The notes under the pieces are model-generated. The model did no database searches. It was not told the origin of the DNA and was given only the letters and a program-made list of their open reading frames with translations. DNA of 64,000 bases, taken from NCBI GenBank assembly GCA_016709875.1, contig JADJLZ010000012.1:62001-126000 (forward strand). Direction: 5' to 3'. This DNA is from Planctomycetota bacterium (GTDB lineage: Bacteria; Planctomycetota; UBA1135; GCA-002686595). The translations under genes and the position numbers were made by a program. Position 1 is the first letter of the stretch, and every line of letters starts with the position of its first letter. This document shows, piece by piece, positions 36,465 to 45,221 of this stretch.

Positions 36465-37420
36465 CCGGCGGTTCCTCCCAGCGAGGGATGCAGACGTGCC
36501 CGGCAGTATTCGATGCCCCAGATGGCCTGCGCGCGCGCGGGCAGGCGCCGCCGGGCGGAACGCAGGTAGGCCAGGCACAAGGCACCCGTCCAGCCACACA
36601 GCTCCAGGAACGCGCGCAGCGGCCGCAGGTGGCCGCGCAAGCGCGCGACCGGGCTGGCCGGCTTGTGCTTGGTGAGTCCCACGTCGAGGACCGCCATCTC
36701 GCGGCCGATCTTGTGCGCGCGCTCGAGGAACTTGCGCGCGTCGACCAGCTCGGGCTGGATGCGGTGGCCGATGCGCACCTCGGGGACGAAGACGCCGCGG
36801 TGCCCGACGGCTCCCAGGCGCACGACGAAGTAGGCCTCGGTGCACCACACGACCGGGAAGCGCGCGCCCGCGTCCGTCAGCGTGCGCCGGAACCAGAAGT
36901 GGTTGCCGCTCGGGAAGCGCGGGCAGCGCACGCCGAACTCGACGTCCGTATCGGAGCGGGTGTCGAACACGGAGAAGAGCAGTCCCTGCGCCAGAGGTTC
37001 CTCGGCCCAGGCGGGCTTGGGCACGCCCGTCGGCCAGACGACGTGCGACTTGCCCGAGAAGATCTCGTACTGCGGCAGGCGGCGCGTGGCGTTCATCACC
37101 AGGTCGATCCAGCCCTCGGGCGGCGACATGTCGTCGTCGACCACGGCCACGATCTCGCCCAGGCCGCCCTCGTCGAGCGCACGGTTGAGGGCGAAGCACT
37201 TGCCCTTCTGCGGCTCGCGCAGGAGGCGCAGAGAGCGGATCCCCGGCGTGCGCAGCGCGTCCTCGGTGACCGGCGGCTCGCTGGCGTTGTCGACCACGAC
37301 AACCTCGTAGATCTCGTTCGTAGGGCGCGCCGCGAGTCCGGCGAGCACTGCGCGCAGGGATTCGACGCGCCCCGGGGTGGGGATCACAATCGAGAGGGCG
37401 AGGTAGCGTGAAGATTCCAT
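36461..37420 (-). CDS. GT2-family glycosyltransferase
   Basis: This is a 319-residue family 2 transferase. SIVIPTPGRVESLRAVLAGL, VVVDNAS, KCFALNRALDEG and AVVDDDMSPPEGW (DDD metal and sugar site) are present. The C-terminal 50 residues contain a hydrophobic segment that may attach it to the membrane. It lies between the phosphopantetheinyl transferase and the NRPS with an ATGA overlap to the latter. Sugar and dipeptide steps may therefore be linked, for example glycosylation of the peptide or peptide addition to a glycan (inference). Confidence 0.87.
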
Positions 37421-37447
37421 GGGGGCTCTCGGGCGGGGAAGTTCGCC

Positions 37448-38251
37448 TCAGGCGCGGTCCTGGGAGTAACAGTCTATGTCACCGGGGACCGAATGTCGGA
37501 TCCGGACCCGGGGTACTTTTGGTCCGCAGCGGGCTGCGAGTGCGAGCACGTGGCCGACCCCGATCGGCCGCACTGCGAACCACCATTGCGAGGAGTCCTC
37601 GCCCGGGAGCCGCGCGTGCACGCGGCCGGCCTGCGAGAGGTCGAATTCGAGGCTGCGCGGGTCGATCGAGAAGCCCGCGCCGCAGGCCTTGAGCCAGGCT
37701 TCCTTGAGCGTCCAGAGCTCGAAAAAGCGCCGTTTGCGCGGGCCGGGCGGCAGCGCGCGGAGCGCCTGGGATTCCGCGGGAGTGAAGACGCGCGTGGCGA
37801 GCTCGAGCGGGTCGAGCTCGCGCGCGGTGTCCTCGACGTCGACGCCGATTGGGAAGCCGCGCGCTACAGCGCAGGCGACGAGCGCACGCGTGTGCGAGAG
37901 GTTGAACTCCAGACCGTGGGCCGCTTCGGCCCCGGCGATCTCGGGCTTGCCCTCCAGGCCCTTCGAGAAGCGCCACGCGCGCGGGTCGACAGGCGCGTGG
38001 CGCGAGAGCGATTGCCGCAGGTGCGCGCGGGCGACCAGAGCCAGATTCCGATCGGCCTCCTGGTGGAACGAAGAGCAGACTTCGAGCTCCTCCTCCAACA
38101 GGATCCCGCGGCAACGCCCGCGCACGTCCGGCCGGCGACCGGAATCGGTCTTCGACAGCCAAACGTCGATTCGGCCCTCGGGCGCCGATTGCGTGGAGGA
38201 GACTCTCCAGCTCGAGCGAGGGGCCACGAATCTCAGACCCGTGGTGGGCAT
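37448..38251 (-). CDS. Sfp-type 4'-phosphopantetheinyl transferase
   Basis: This 267-residue enzyme activates carrier proteins by attaching phosphopantetheine from CoA to serine. The family motifs are in order: GKPEI (101-105), FNLSHT, GVDVED (136-141, Mg-binding Asp138 and Glu140) and WTLKEAWLKA (180-189). It lies 27 bases upstream of the glycosyltransferase and one gene from the NRPS. It probably primes the two NRPS carrier domains, and perhaps the two separate acyl carrier proteins in the window. The first 25 residues are not conserved. Confidence 0.92.
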   Translation of the reverse strand: MPTTGLRFVAPRSSWRVSSTQSAPEGRIDVWLSKTDSGRRPDVRGRCRGILLEEELEVCSSFHQEADRNLALVARAHLRQSLSRHAPVDPRAWRFSKGLEGKPEIAGAEAAHGLEFNLSHTRALVACAVARGFPIGVDVEDTARELDPLELATRVFTPAESQALRALPPGPRKRRFFELWTLKEAWLKACGAGFSIDPRSLEFDLSQAGRVHARLPGEDSSQWWFAVRPIGVGHVLALAARCGPKVPRVRIRHSVPGDIDCYSQDRA

Positions 38252-38369
38252 TTCAGGCGAGGGAGTGCGGCGGAAGGGGGGGGAGCGCTCTTCGGCGCCT
38301 GAATCATCCTACACGCCAAATGACGGTTTTGCCGCCTTGCGGACCGCATTCCGGGCGGCCTTTGCGGCC

Positions 38370-39017
38370 TCAGCCCAAGCGCGTAGGCTTCGAGCGGTTG
38401 AGCACAGCGCCGATGACCTGGAGCCCGGCCCGTTGGACGGTCTCCTGTAGCGCTTTCGCGTGCTCGCTGCGCGTTCGGTCCGCTTCGATCACGAGCACGG
38501 CTTCGCGCGCGAACTGCAGCACCGGATGCAGCTCGGGGTGTTCCCGCAGGGGCGGGGCGTCGATCAGGACGAAGTCGCGGCCCCGGCCGAGTTCTTCGAA
38601 CAGGGTCACAGCGCGCTCGCCCGCGAGGGCGCCCGCAGGCAGCACTCCGCGCCCCGCGGTGACGATCGCCAGGCCCTCCTGGCCGCAGCCACGCAGGCAC
38701 GCGCCGAGCGTCGCCCCCGCGAGCAGCAGCTCGTGGAAGCCGGGGCCTTCGGGCAGTCCGAGTCGTCCCGCGAGCGTCGAGCTGCCCGCGCCGATCTCGA
38801 CCAGCAGCACGTTGGCCTTGAGGTTGCGCGCGAGCCCGATCGCGGCGCAGCAGGCGCTGGTCGAGGTGCCGACGCCGTGTTCGGTCCCCATGAAGAGGAT
38901 CGTGCGCCGCGTTCCGCTCGTGCGTGCGGGCGCGATGCGCGACCAGAGCACGTCCGTCGTCGGGCCGAAGGTGGCGAATCCGGCGAGGCTGCCGGTGGTG
39001 GGAAGGGGCTCGCTCAT
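38370..39017 (-). CDS. CpsD/CapB-like P-loop protein with degenerate Walker A
   Basis: This 215-residue protein resembles the cytoplasmic domain of bacterial tyrosine autokinases that control polysaccharide chain length. The P-loop region reads MGTEHGVGTSTS: the essential lysine of GxGK[ST] is replaced by Thr, and no deviant-motif lysine precedes it. The Walker B-like DFVLIDAPPL and VLVIEADRT are kept. There is no C-terminal tyrosine cluster. It may be a non-catalytic partner of the GumC-like protein, with which it shares a 4-base gap. Loss of kinase activity is inferred from the motif only. Confidence 0.78.
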   Translation of the reverse strand: MSEPLPTTGSLAGFATFGPTTDVLWSRIAPARTSGTRRTILFMGTEHGVGTSTSACCAAIGLARNLKANVLLVEIGAGSSTLAGRLGLPEGPGFHELLLAGATLGACLRGCGQEGLAIVTAGRGVLPAGALAGERAVTLFEELGRGRDFVLIDAPPLREHPELHPVLQFAREAVLVIEADRTRSEHAKALQETVQRAGLQVIGAVLNRSKPTRLG

Positions 39018-39021
39018 GGAC

Positions 39022-40668
39022 TCAGGTTGCCGGGGCTCCCGCGCGCGGCGAGAGCTTGCGCTGGAGCGGGACGATCGCGAGCACCGGAAGCTGCAGCACG
39101 TTCTCGACGTCGGCCGCGTCGTGCAGCCGGTGGTCGAGCATGTGGCGTGCGAAGGCCAGACCGGCGCCCGCCACCATGCCGAGCATCGCGCCGAGTACGA
39201 CCAGCTTGCCGCGCAACGGACCTTCCTTCTGGTTGGGCAGAGTGGCGGACTGGATCGGGCGCAGGTTGCTGACGTTCACCTGGTCCATCGATCCGATCTG
39301 GCCCGCGCGTTCGCGCTGGCTGCTGATGCTGTCGATGCGCTTGCGGGCGTCCAGCATCGCCTCGCGTAGCGCGTGGAAGCGCGGCTCGCACTCGGACATC
39401 TTCTGCAGCTTGGAACGCATGTTCGCCAGCTGGCCGGCGCGGACCGTGGCGGCGGCCTCGAGCCCGTCGAGCTCGGCCTGCGCCGTGTCCAGCTCTTGCA
39501 CGATCCGGTCGCGGCGCGTGTTCGGGACCTTGCGGATGGTGGGGCCCGAGTCGACGAATTCGGGTTCCTTCGCGAGCTCGGCCTTGGCCGTGTCGATCTG
39601 CTGCGTGATCACGCCCCGTTCGAGCTCGCGCTCTTCCTTGGTGCCGCCCTGGCGCGCGTCGAGCGCCGAGAGGTTGTCCTGCAGCGTGAAGAGGCGCTGG
39701 GTGAGGATGCTGCGCCTGGGGTTGGCCTGCAAGTTGTGCGGCGTGCTCTCGTCCAGGGACTCGGGCAACTTCGCAACCTGCTCCTTCAGCGTCTTGGTCC
39801 TGGCGCGCAACTCCTCCAGACGCGTCTGGTCCGTGCCGACCTGGCCCTCCTTGTCGTGGATCTCGGCGATCAGCGTGCTCTGCTGGTTGTCGAAGTCGTA
39901 GACCAGGCACTCGCTCTTGAAGTTGGTGAAGTCGTTCTCGGCCGAGAGCAGATCGCGCTGCGCCTGCTCCAGGTTGCTGCCGAGGATCTCGAGCGTCGTG
40001 TTCACCTCGTAGACCTTGCGGTGGTGCGCGACCGCGGCTTCGAGGAAGGCAGCGACCACCTTTTGCGCGAGCAGCGGGTCGTGCGCCGAGTACGAGACCG
40101 TGATCACGTCCGCGCCGGGTTCGGCCTGCATCGTGAGGTCGTGCGAGATCGCCTGGGCGGCGGCGCGCACGCACAGATCGCAGTCGTCGGTCGGGTGGCT
40201 CGGGCGGTTCGGATCGACGGCCGCGGACTCGAACCAGCTCGTCTGCCAGCGATGGAAGAGCGCGACCATCGCCGGCGTGGACTCGTTGTCGTCCGCGCCC
40301 GGGTCGTAGGGGCGAAAGAGCTCCTTCGGGGTGACGATGCGCGCGACGGCCTCGACCACCTCGGGCGTGCCGAGCAGGTGCAATTCGTCGTTGACCACGC
40401 TGCGGCCGCCCATCCCGCCCGCGGAGCTGCCCGTGACCGCGTTCTCGGCCGACAGGTCCTCGCGCAGGCCGGCGCGGATCATCAGCTTGCCGAACGAACG
40501 GTAGGTGTTCGGCCGGATGACGCCGGCCACGACGCCCCCGACGGTGCCCAGCAGCATCAGCGCGAGCACGAGGTAGCGCCCGCGCCACAGCGGCAGGATC
40601 AGCGCACGGCGCGGATCCAGTTGCTGGGCCGGGGCATCCGAGCCGGTGTCTACGACGAACTCGTCCAA
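39022..40668 (-). CDS. GumC/Wzz-family polysaccharide chain-length protein
   Basis: This 548-residue inner-membrane protein has the Wzz plan. There is a helix at about 32-51, a long periplasmic part with extended coiled-coil heptads (about 220-430), a Pro-rich stretch before the second helix (VSNLRPIQSATLP), and a helix at about 485-506. No kinase domain is fused. It controls glycan polymer length and links to the outer-membrane exporter. Its neighbours are the Wza-like and CpsD-like genes, 7 and 4 bases away. Confidence 0.9.
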   Translation of the reverse strand: MDEFVVDTGSDAPAQQLDPRRALILPLWRGRYLVLALMLLGTVGGVVAGVIRPNTYRSFGKLMIRAGLREDLSAENAVTGSSAGGMGGRSVVNDELHLLGTPEVVEAVARIVTPKELFRPYDPGADDNESTPAMVALFHRWQTSWFESAAVDPNRPSHPTDDCDLCVRAAAQAISHDLTMQAEPGADVITVSYSAHDPLLAQKVVAAFLEAAVAHHRKVYEVNTTLEILGSNLEQAQRDLLSAENDFTNFKSECLVYDFDNQQSTLIAEIHDKEGQVGTDQTRLEELRARTKTLKEQVAKLPESLDESTPHNLQANPRRSILTQRLFTLQDNLSALDARQGGTKEERELERGVITQQIDTAKAELAKEPEFVDSGPTIRKVPNTRRDRIVQELDTAQAELDGLEAAATVRAGQLANMRSKLQKMSECEPRFHALREAMLDARKRIDSISSQRERAGQIGSMDQVNVSNLRPIQSATLPNQKEGPLRGKLVVLGAMLGMVAGAGLAFARHMLDHRLHDAADVENVLQLPVLAIVPLQRKLSPRAGAPAT

Positions 40669-40675
40669 GGCGCTC

Positions 40676-41434
40676 TCAGTTGGTCGGTGTGGCGGGCTGG
40701 TTGACGAGGTAGTAGCTGAGGTAGGGGAAGGGGATCAGCTGGCGGATGTACTTGTCCACCCAGTTGTCGACCTTGTCGATGGTCGTGTTGGGCACGTAGA
40801 GCACGTCGCCGGGTTGGAGCAGCACCTGCGTCTGCGCGCTCCAGTACTCGATGTCCGCGTTGATCTTCCAGCCGCGGTAGCCCTCGCTCTCGGAGATCCA
40901 GCGCACGAGCAGCATGCTGTTCAGCGCCGCGGTGTTCTTGTTGAACCCGTGCGCGAGCGAGATCGCCTTGGGGATCGTGATGCCCTCGCCGTTGAAGCCG
41001 AAGGAGCCGGGGAAGGTGACCTCGCCGAGCACGAAGAAGCGCCGCGGGTTGTCGCGCATCGCCGCTTCGCCGCTGAGCTCGAGGTTGGCCGAGAGGATCG
41101 GCGAGGAGAGCTTCTCCTTGTAGGCCTGGGTGAGCTCCGCGGTCAGCTCGTCGGGCGACTTGCCGGCCACCTGCAGGTCGCCGATGCGCAGGAACGAAGC
41201 CTTGCCATCCGGGCGGACGTCGAGGTGCTGGTCCATCGCCGGGTCGTTGGCGAAGCGCACCGAGAGGCGGTCGCCGGGGAGGAAGCGCGTGGGACCCGAC
41301 TGGCGCGTGGCGTTGACCTCGCGCGCGAGTTCGGGGATCGGCTTGCCCGAGGCGGTGCAGGACGCGAGGCCCAGGAGCAACAGGGCCGCGAGCAGCAAAC
41401 GGGCGGGCGAGGAGGGAAAGTGTGCGAAGGACAT
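40676..41434 (-). CDS. Wza/GumB-type polysaccharide export lipoprotein
   Basis: This is a 252-residue outer-membrane export protein. The signal peptide ends in lipobox LASC (Cys26). The Poly_export domain (FLPGDRLSVRF) is followed by an SLBB-type domain (VLGEVTFPGSFGF and LLQPGDVLYVPN). It is shorter than E. coli Wza, as for GumB-like exporters. I chose ATG 41434 since it gives a proper signal peptide; the frame is open upstream with no signal. It heads a six-gene minus-strand unit ending in the NRPS. Confidence 0.92.
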   Translation of the reverse strand: MSFAHFPSSPARLLLAALLLLGLASCTASGKPIPELAREVNATRQSGPTRFLPGDRLSVRFANDPAMDQHLDVRPDGKASFLRIGDLQVAGKSPDELTAELTQAYKEKLSSPILSANLELSGEAAMRDNPRRFFVLGEVTFPGSFGFNGEGITIPKAISLAHGFNKNTAALNSMLLVRWISESEGYRGWKINADIEYWSAQTQVLLQPGDVLYVPNTTIDKVDNWVDKYIRQLIPFPYLSYYLVNQPATPTN

Positions 41435-41646
41435 CGTCCGGAACCGGTGGTCGAATGGGCCCGGCGCCCAGCTAGGGGTACTCCCGTACAGGATACCACC
41501 CTGGCTGTCGCGGGCGAACCGCGAGCCCGCGCGAGACCTGGTTCGGGTTCGGTCCGCGAAAGCCTTTCCACCCGCCGGATGCGCGTGCCTGTGCGGGAGG
41601 CTTGGCACGCTCCGGGCGGTACACTTCCGCGCCTCGCACGCGGACG
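41435..41646. promoter_or_regulatory. Divergent region upstream of the export operon
   Basis: This 212-base region separates the Wza-like gene (minus) from the acetyltransferase gene (plus). On the plus strand TACACT (41620-41625) is a -10-like box with a short leader. No clear minus-strand promoter is seen. No gene is evident. Confidence 0.3.
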
Positions 41647-42234
41647 ATGAGCGACCCGAACACCACGGCCACGATCCCTGAGCGGCCGCCTCTGCCGAAC
41701 GGGGAGACCGACGAGAACCCGCGCGGACTCTCGCTGCGTGCGCTGGTCGCGGAGGATTTCGCAACCTACGACCGTAGCTTCTTCGAGCCTGGGTTCTGGG
41801 CCGTCCTCGTGCACCGCTTCGGGAATTGGCGCATGGGCCTGCGCCCGCGCCTCCTGCGCCACCCCTTCACGCTGCTCTACCGCATGCTCGCGCTGGGGGT
41901 GGACTGGATGTGGGGCATCAACGTGCCCTACACGACCAAGCTCGGCCGCCGCGTACGCATCTGGTACCACGGCGGCATCAACCTCGGCGCGCGTTCGATC
42001 GGCGACGACGTGCACATCCGGCCGAACACGACGATGGGCATCATGAGTCGCCACGACCAGACGGCGAAGCCCACGATCGAGGATCGCTGCGACATCGGTG
42101 CGGGCGCCTGCATCCTCGGCCACCTCACGGTGGGACACGACACGGTCGTCGGCGCGAACAGCGTGGTCGTGAAGGACGTGCCGCCGAACTCGACCGTCTT
42201 CGGCGTGCCCGCGCGGCCCGTGAAGCTCGTCTAG
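41647..42234 (+). CDS. Serine acetyltransferase-like hexapeptide O-acetyltransferase
   Basis: This is a 195-residue left-handed beta-helix protein. Hexapeptide repeats run from about residue 105 (IWYHGGINLGARSIGDDVHI) to VFGVPARPVKLV. An N-terminal alpha part resembles CysE, but the polysaccharide setting favours sugar O-acetylation. It is a monocistronic plus-strand gene between two minus-strand units; its stop overlaps the opposing stop (CTAG). Confidence 0.82.
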   Translation: MSDPNTTATIPERPPLPNGETDENPRGLSLRALVAEDFATYDRSFFEPGFWAVLVHRFGNWRMGLRPRLLRHPFTLLYRMLALGVDWMWGINVPYTTKLGRRVRIWYHGGINLGARSIGDDVHIRPNTTMGIMSRHDQTAKPTIEDRCDIGAGACILGHLTVGHDTVVGANSVVVKDVPPNSTVFGVPARPVKLV

Positions 42235-42734
42235 CCGCCGCGCTTCGCGCACAGGCCGTTCCAGAAGCCCTCGAGCCAGCCGACGAGTTCGCGCGCGTCG
42301 CCGCCCGCCGAGCCGCTGCCGGGCGAACGGCCGCGCGCGGCGGAGATCGCGGCGGGCAGCTCGCTCATCTCGTGCACGGTCGTGGCCAGGCCGAGTTCGC
42401 CGAACTTGCGCGCGAAGGGCAGCTGGTGCTCGTCGACGATCTCGCCGAACTTCGGCAAGCGCGGCACGAGCACGGGGTGCTTGCCCTGCTGCAGGCAGAC
42501 CAGCGTGGAGCCCGCACCCGCGTGCGTGATCACGACGCTGGCGCGATGGATGTTCTCGACCACGTCGCCAAAGGAGAGGAAGCGCTCGTAGCGCGCGTGC
42601 TGCGGCTCGTACTTCGAGGCGCCCAACTGCAGGAAGAAGTCCTCGCCGCAGGTCTTGTCGCGCTCGAGTTCGTCGACGGCCTGCGCCAGCCGGTCGAAGG
42701 GGTACACGTCCATCCCGAGGATCACGAAGATCAC
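42231..42734 (-). CDS. Alg13/EpsF-like glycosyltransferase, catalytic half
   Basis: This is a 167-residue GT-B C-terminal domain with the UDP-sugar-binding motif VITHAGAGSTLVCLQQGKHP followed by VPRLPKFGEIVDEHQ. It acts with an Alg14-like membrane partner to add a sugar, usually the second one, on a lipid carrier. The GTG at 42734 overlaps the stop of that partner (GTGA) and has GGGAGG upstream. A longer upstream reading would lie antisense-coded and is less likely. Confidence 0.87.
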   Translation of the reverse strand: MIFVILGMDVYPFDRLAQAVDELERDKTCGEDFFLQLGASKYEPQHARYERFLSFGDVVENIHRASVVITHAGAGSTLVCLQQGKHPVLVPRLPKFGEIVDEHQLPFARKFGELGLATTVHEMSELPAAISAARGRSPGSGSAGGDARELVGWLEGFWNGLCAKRGG

Positions 42735-43183
42735 ACGATCCTCCCGTGGTACTCGGATCCGGGGTACTTCTGCACGAGCTCGGGCCACTGCACGAGCAGC
42801 TTCGTCGCGAAGGGCTTCGAGATGCGGCCGGTGAGGGAGATCTCGGTGATGCGCGTGATCGACTCGACGAACACCGAGGGGATCCCGTACAGGCGCGCGA
42901 GCCAGAGGAAGGGTGCTGCGACGCCCGAGCCCGTGGTCAGGATCATGTCGGGCTTGTGCTTGCGCAGCAGCTTGTGCGCGAGCACCAGATTGCGCAGCAG
43001 GTTCGGGATGTTGCGCACCGTCGGGTACGCGGCCCAGTAGACCTCGCGCTCTTCCTGCAGCAGGTACTTGGCGTCCGCGGTGGGGAAGGTCACCCAGAAG
43101 TGGTCCTTCCCCTCCCAGAAGCGCCGCAGGCAGAACATCTCGTAGATGTGTCCGCCGGAGGACGCGATCAGCATCAGGCGCAC
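42731..43183 (-). CDS. Alg14-like membrane partner of the glycosyltransferase
   Basis: This 150-residue protein has the Alg14/PssD pattern: LIASSGGHIYEMFCL at the N-terminus, LLRKHKPDMILTTGSGVAAP in the middle and VFVESITRITEISLTGR, ending KYPGSEYHGRIV. It recruits the catalytic half to the membrane. AGGAG lies 10 bases before the GTG at 43183. It is co-transcribed with the Gfo/Idh and uncharacterised genes upstream. Confidence 0.88.
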   Translation of the reverse strand: MRLMLIASSGGHIYEMFCLRRFWEGKDHFWVTFPTADAKYLLQEEREVYWAAYPTVRNIPNLLRNLVLAHKLLRKHKPDMILTTGSGVAAPFLWLARLYGIPSVFVESITRITEISLTGRISKPFATKLLVQWPELVQKYPGSEYHGRIV

Positions 43184-43196
43184 GCGGCTCGTGCTC

Positions 43197-44096
43197 CTAG
43201 CGTGTCGCGGCGCCCGCGTGCCGGGCGTCGATCTTGCGGATCAGGTCGCGTGTCTGCTCGATGTTGCGCTTCGAGGACGCGCCGAAGACGATCGACTCGA
43301 TGCGGCGCTGGCCGCAGACGTACTCGAGCGCTTCCTCGGGCGGGATCGCGCCGCTGGCGAAGACGCTCATCGCGACCGGGCGGAAGCGCCGTTCGCGGAT
43401 CGTTTTCTCGTACAGCTCGAGACCGCCGCACATGCGGAAGTCGATCTTGTTGATGTTGCTGCACACGATCGGGTTCTCGATGCCCTGCTTCTCGAGCACG
43501 TCGAGCAGCGCGGGCATGTTCATCGTGATGAAGCCCGCCTCGGCGCCGTAGCGCTCGCGCACGTACTTGTGGAACTCGGGGAACACGCCGTGCAACCCCA
43601 TGCCCAGCAGCAGGTCGGTGACCACGTTCTGCACGAAGATCACCGGCGTGCTCAGGCCCTTGAAGGCCTTCATCTCGCCGTCGACGAGCAGCTTCATCAG
43701 GTCGTAGATGTCCTTCGTGATGGCGCCCATCGCGCCGCGCAGCAGCGTGCCCACCACGCTCCCCGCAGAGAAGCGCTTGATCGTCTCCAGCGGCCCGACC
43801 TCGGTCACCGAGTTGGCGTACTTGTGCGCGTACGGCATGCACGGATAGAAGACGAAGTCCTTGTAGCGCGTCGGGTCCTTGCGCATGTGCTCGCACACGC
43901 CCGCCATGCGGTCGTGCGTGGTGCACATGAAGGTCTTGACGCCCGCGTCGTAGGCGATGTCGAGCACCTCGATGATCGCGGCGTTGTCCTTGAAGCGCAT
44001 CAGCTGCTGGCGCGCCTTCTCCTCCGACATGTGGTTCACGCCGAAGAACTGGTTGTCGCCGAAAAGGATCCGGTCCATTTTCGTCTCGTTCGCCAT
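43197..44096 (-). CDS. Uncharacterised protein, probable TIM barrel (FGDNQFFG motif)
   Basis: I cannot name this 299-residue protein with confidence. It starts with the striking ILFGDNQFFGVNHMSEEKA segment, then FKDNAAIIEVLDIAYDAGVK, with alternating strands and helices and a late RIESIVFGASSKRNIEQT. This is suggestive of an aldo/keto reductase-like or other TIM barrel, but the usual Asp-Tyr-Lys-His set of aldo/keto reductases is not clear. It sits 2 bases after the Gfo/Idh gene, so a sugar-modifying role is plausible. GGGAG precedes the ATG at 44096. Confidence 0.7.
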   Translation of the reverse strand: MANETKMDRILFGDNQFFGVNHMSEEKARQQLMRFKDNAAIIEVLDIAYDAGVKTFMCTTHDRMAGVCEHMRKDPTRYKDFVFYPCMPYAHKYANSVTEVGPLETIKRFSAGSVVGTLLRGAMGAITKDIYDLMKLLVDGEMKAFKGLSTPVIFVQNVVTDLLLGMGLHGVFPEFHKYVRERYGAEAGFITMNMPALLDVLEKQGIENPIVCSNINKIDFRMCGGLELYEKTIRERRFRPVAMSVFASGAIPPEEALEYVCGQRRIESIVFGASSKRNIEQTRDLIRKIDARHAGAATR

Positions 44097-44098
44097 CT

Positions 44099-45121
44099 TC
44101 AGCTCCCGCTCCGGCTCGCCTGGGCGATCTGTTCGAGGACGCGGTCGGTCTCGGCGGAGCTCGCGAAGGAGTTCTCGTGCTCGAGGTCGCCGGACTCGAT
44201 CGCGCGCACGAAGGCGTCGATCTGCGATGAGTACTCCTCGCCGCGCAGGTAGTAGGCGACCGGCTTCTGCAGGTCCGTGATGTAGCGCGTGTTCCAGCCC
44301 TCGACGTAGGTCTCGAAGGCGCACTCCGGCCGCAGGTAGAGCTTGAGTTCCTGGCGGTCGGCGATCAGCTTTCCGTTCGTCCCGTAGAGCGTGATCGTCG
44401 TGCTCATCTTGCGGTAGGTCTCGTCGCTCCAGTTCGTCTCGAGCACGCCCGTGCGCCCGTCGGCGTAGGAAAAGATGGCGTAGACGGCGTCCTCGACGTC
44501 CTTGGAGAAGATGCTCTGCATGCGCGCACCCCTGACGCTGGCGGGCGCCCCGGCGATGAAGTTCATCAGGTCGACCACGTGGCAGGCGTAGTCGTGCAGG
44601 CAGCCGCCGCCCTCGGACTTCTTCGAGCGCCAGCCGGAGCTCTGGTCCTTCACGACCACCTGGCCGAAGGCGCTGCCGTGGATGTTGGTCACCCGGCCGA
44701 GCGCGCCCCCGCGGGCCAGCCGGCGCGCCTCCTGGAAGGTGCCGATGAAGCGGTTGTGGAAGCCGACCTGGTTGACGCGCTTCTGCTTGCGCGCGAGATC
44801 CGAGAGCGTCCGGCTCTCCGCGGGGGAGAGCGTCAGGGGCTTTTCGACGAACAGGTGCAGGCCGCGTTCGAGGGCGTATTTCGCGCACGGGAAGTGCGTC
44901 GAGGTGGGCGTCGCGACGAGGATCGCGTCCAGCTTGCCCTGGTCGATCATCTTCTCGAAGCTGCCGTAGGTGGCCACACCCGTGTACTTCTCCAGCACGG
45001 AAAGCACGTACCCGGAGGTGTCGCACACGGCTGACACCTGCGCGTTGGGGTGCGCGTTGACGATCGCGTAGTGGGAGATCCCCATCTTCCCCGCGCCCAC
45101 GATTCCGACTCGAACAGTCAT
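44099..45121 (-). CDS. Gfo/Idh/MocA-family sugar oxidoreductase
   Basis: This 340-residue NAD(P)-dependent enzyme has the N-terminal Rossmann motif VGIVGAGKMG (residues 4-13), the FVEKPLTLS motif with catalytic Lys, and the CLHDYACHVVDLMNF segment of the C-terminal domain. Such enzymes oxidise, reduce or epimerise sugars, often nucleotide-linked ones. ATG 45121 is chosen because it begins at the cofactor motif; an ATG 30 bases upstream adds no conserved residues. It heads the four-gene minus-strand unit. Confidence 0.9.
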   Translation of the reverse strand: MTVRVGIVGAGKMGISHYAIVNAHPNAQVSAVCDTSGYVLSVLEKYTGVATYGSFEKMIDQGKLDAILVATPTSTHFPCAKYALERGLHLFVEKPLTLSPAESRTLSDLARKQKRVNQVGFHNRFIGTFQEARRLARGGALGRVTNIHGSAFGQVVVKDQSSGWRSKKSEGGGCLHDYACHVVDLMNFIAGAPASVRGARMQSIFSKDVEDAVYAIFSYADGRTGVLETNWSDETYRKMSTTITLYGTNGKLIADRQELKLYLRPECAFETYVEGWNTRYITDLQKPVAYYLRGEEYSSQIDAFVRAIESGDLEHENSFASSAETDRVLEQIAQASRSGS

Positions 45122-45168
45122 GCTCTGGTGTGTTCCTCTCGACTTCCGCACGCGAAAACGATCCGCGC

Positions 45169-45197
45169 AGAATAGCAGAGCACTTTCCGGACTGTAA
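45169..45197 (-). promoter_or_regulatory. Sigma70-type promoter of the Gfo/Idh glycosyltransferase unit
   Basis: Read on the minus strand, TTACAG (-35), a 17-base spacer and TATTCT (-10) lie about 48 bases before the ATG at 45121. It is the best-formed promoter in the window. Confidence 0.6.
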
Positions 45198-45208
45198 TGG
45201 CAACCAGG

Positions 45209-45221
45209 CCGCAGTCTGCGG
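45209..45221. promoter_or_regulatory. Palindrome CCGCAG-T-CTGCGG, possible operator
   Basis: This perfect 6+6 inverted repeat around one central base lies 12 bases upstream of the -35 box of the Gfo/Idh promoter. It is a position suited to an activator or repressor site. Confidence 0.3.

Noticed and set aside
36465..37199. Upstream extension of the NRPS frame by 245 residues
   Set aside because: The extra part is Arg-rich and covers the complete GT2 gene in another frame. ATG 36464 overlaps the GT2 stop and begins a normal adenylation domain.
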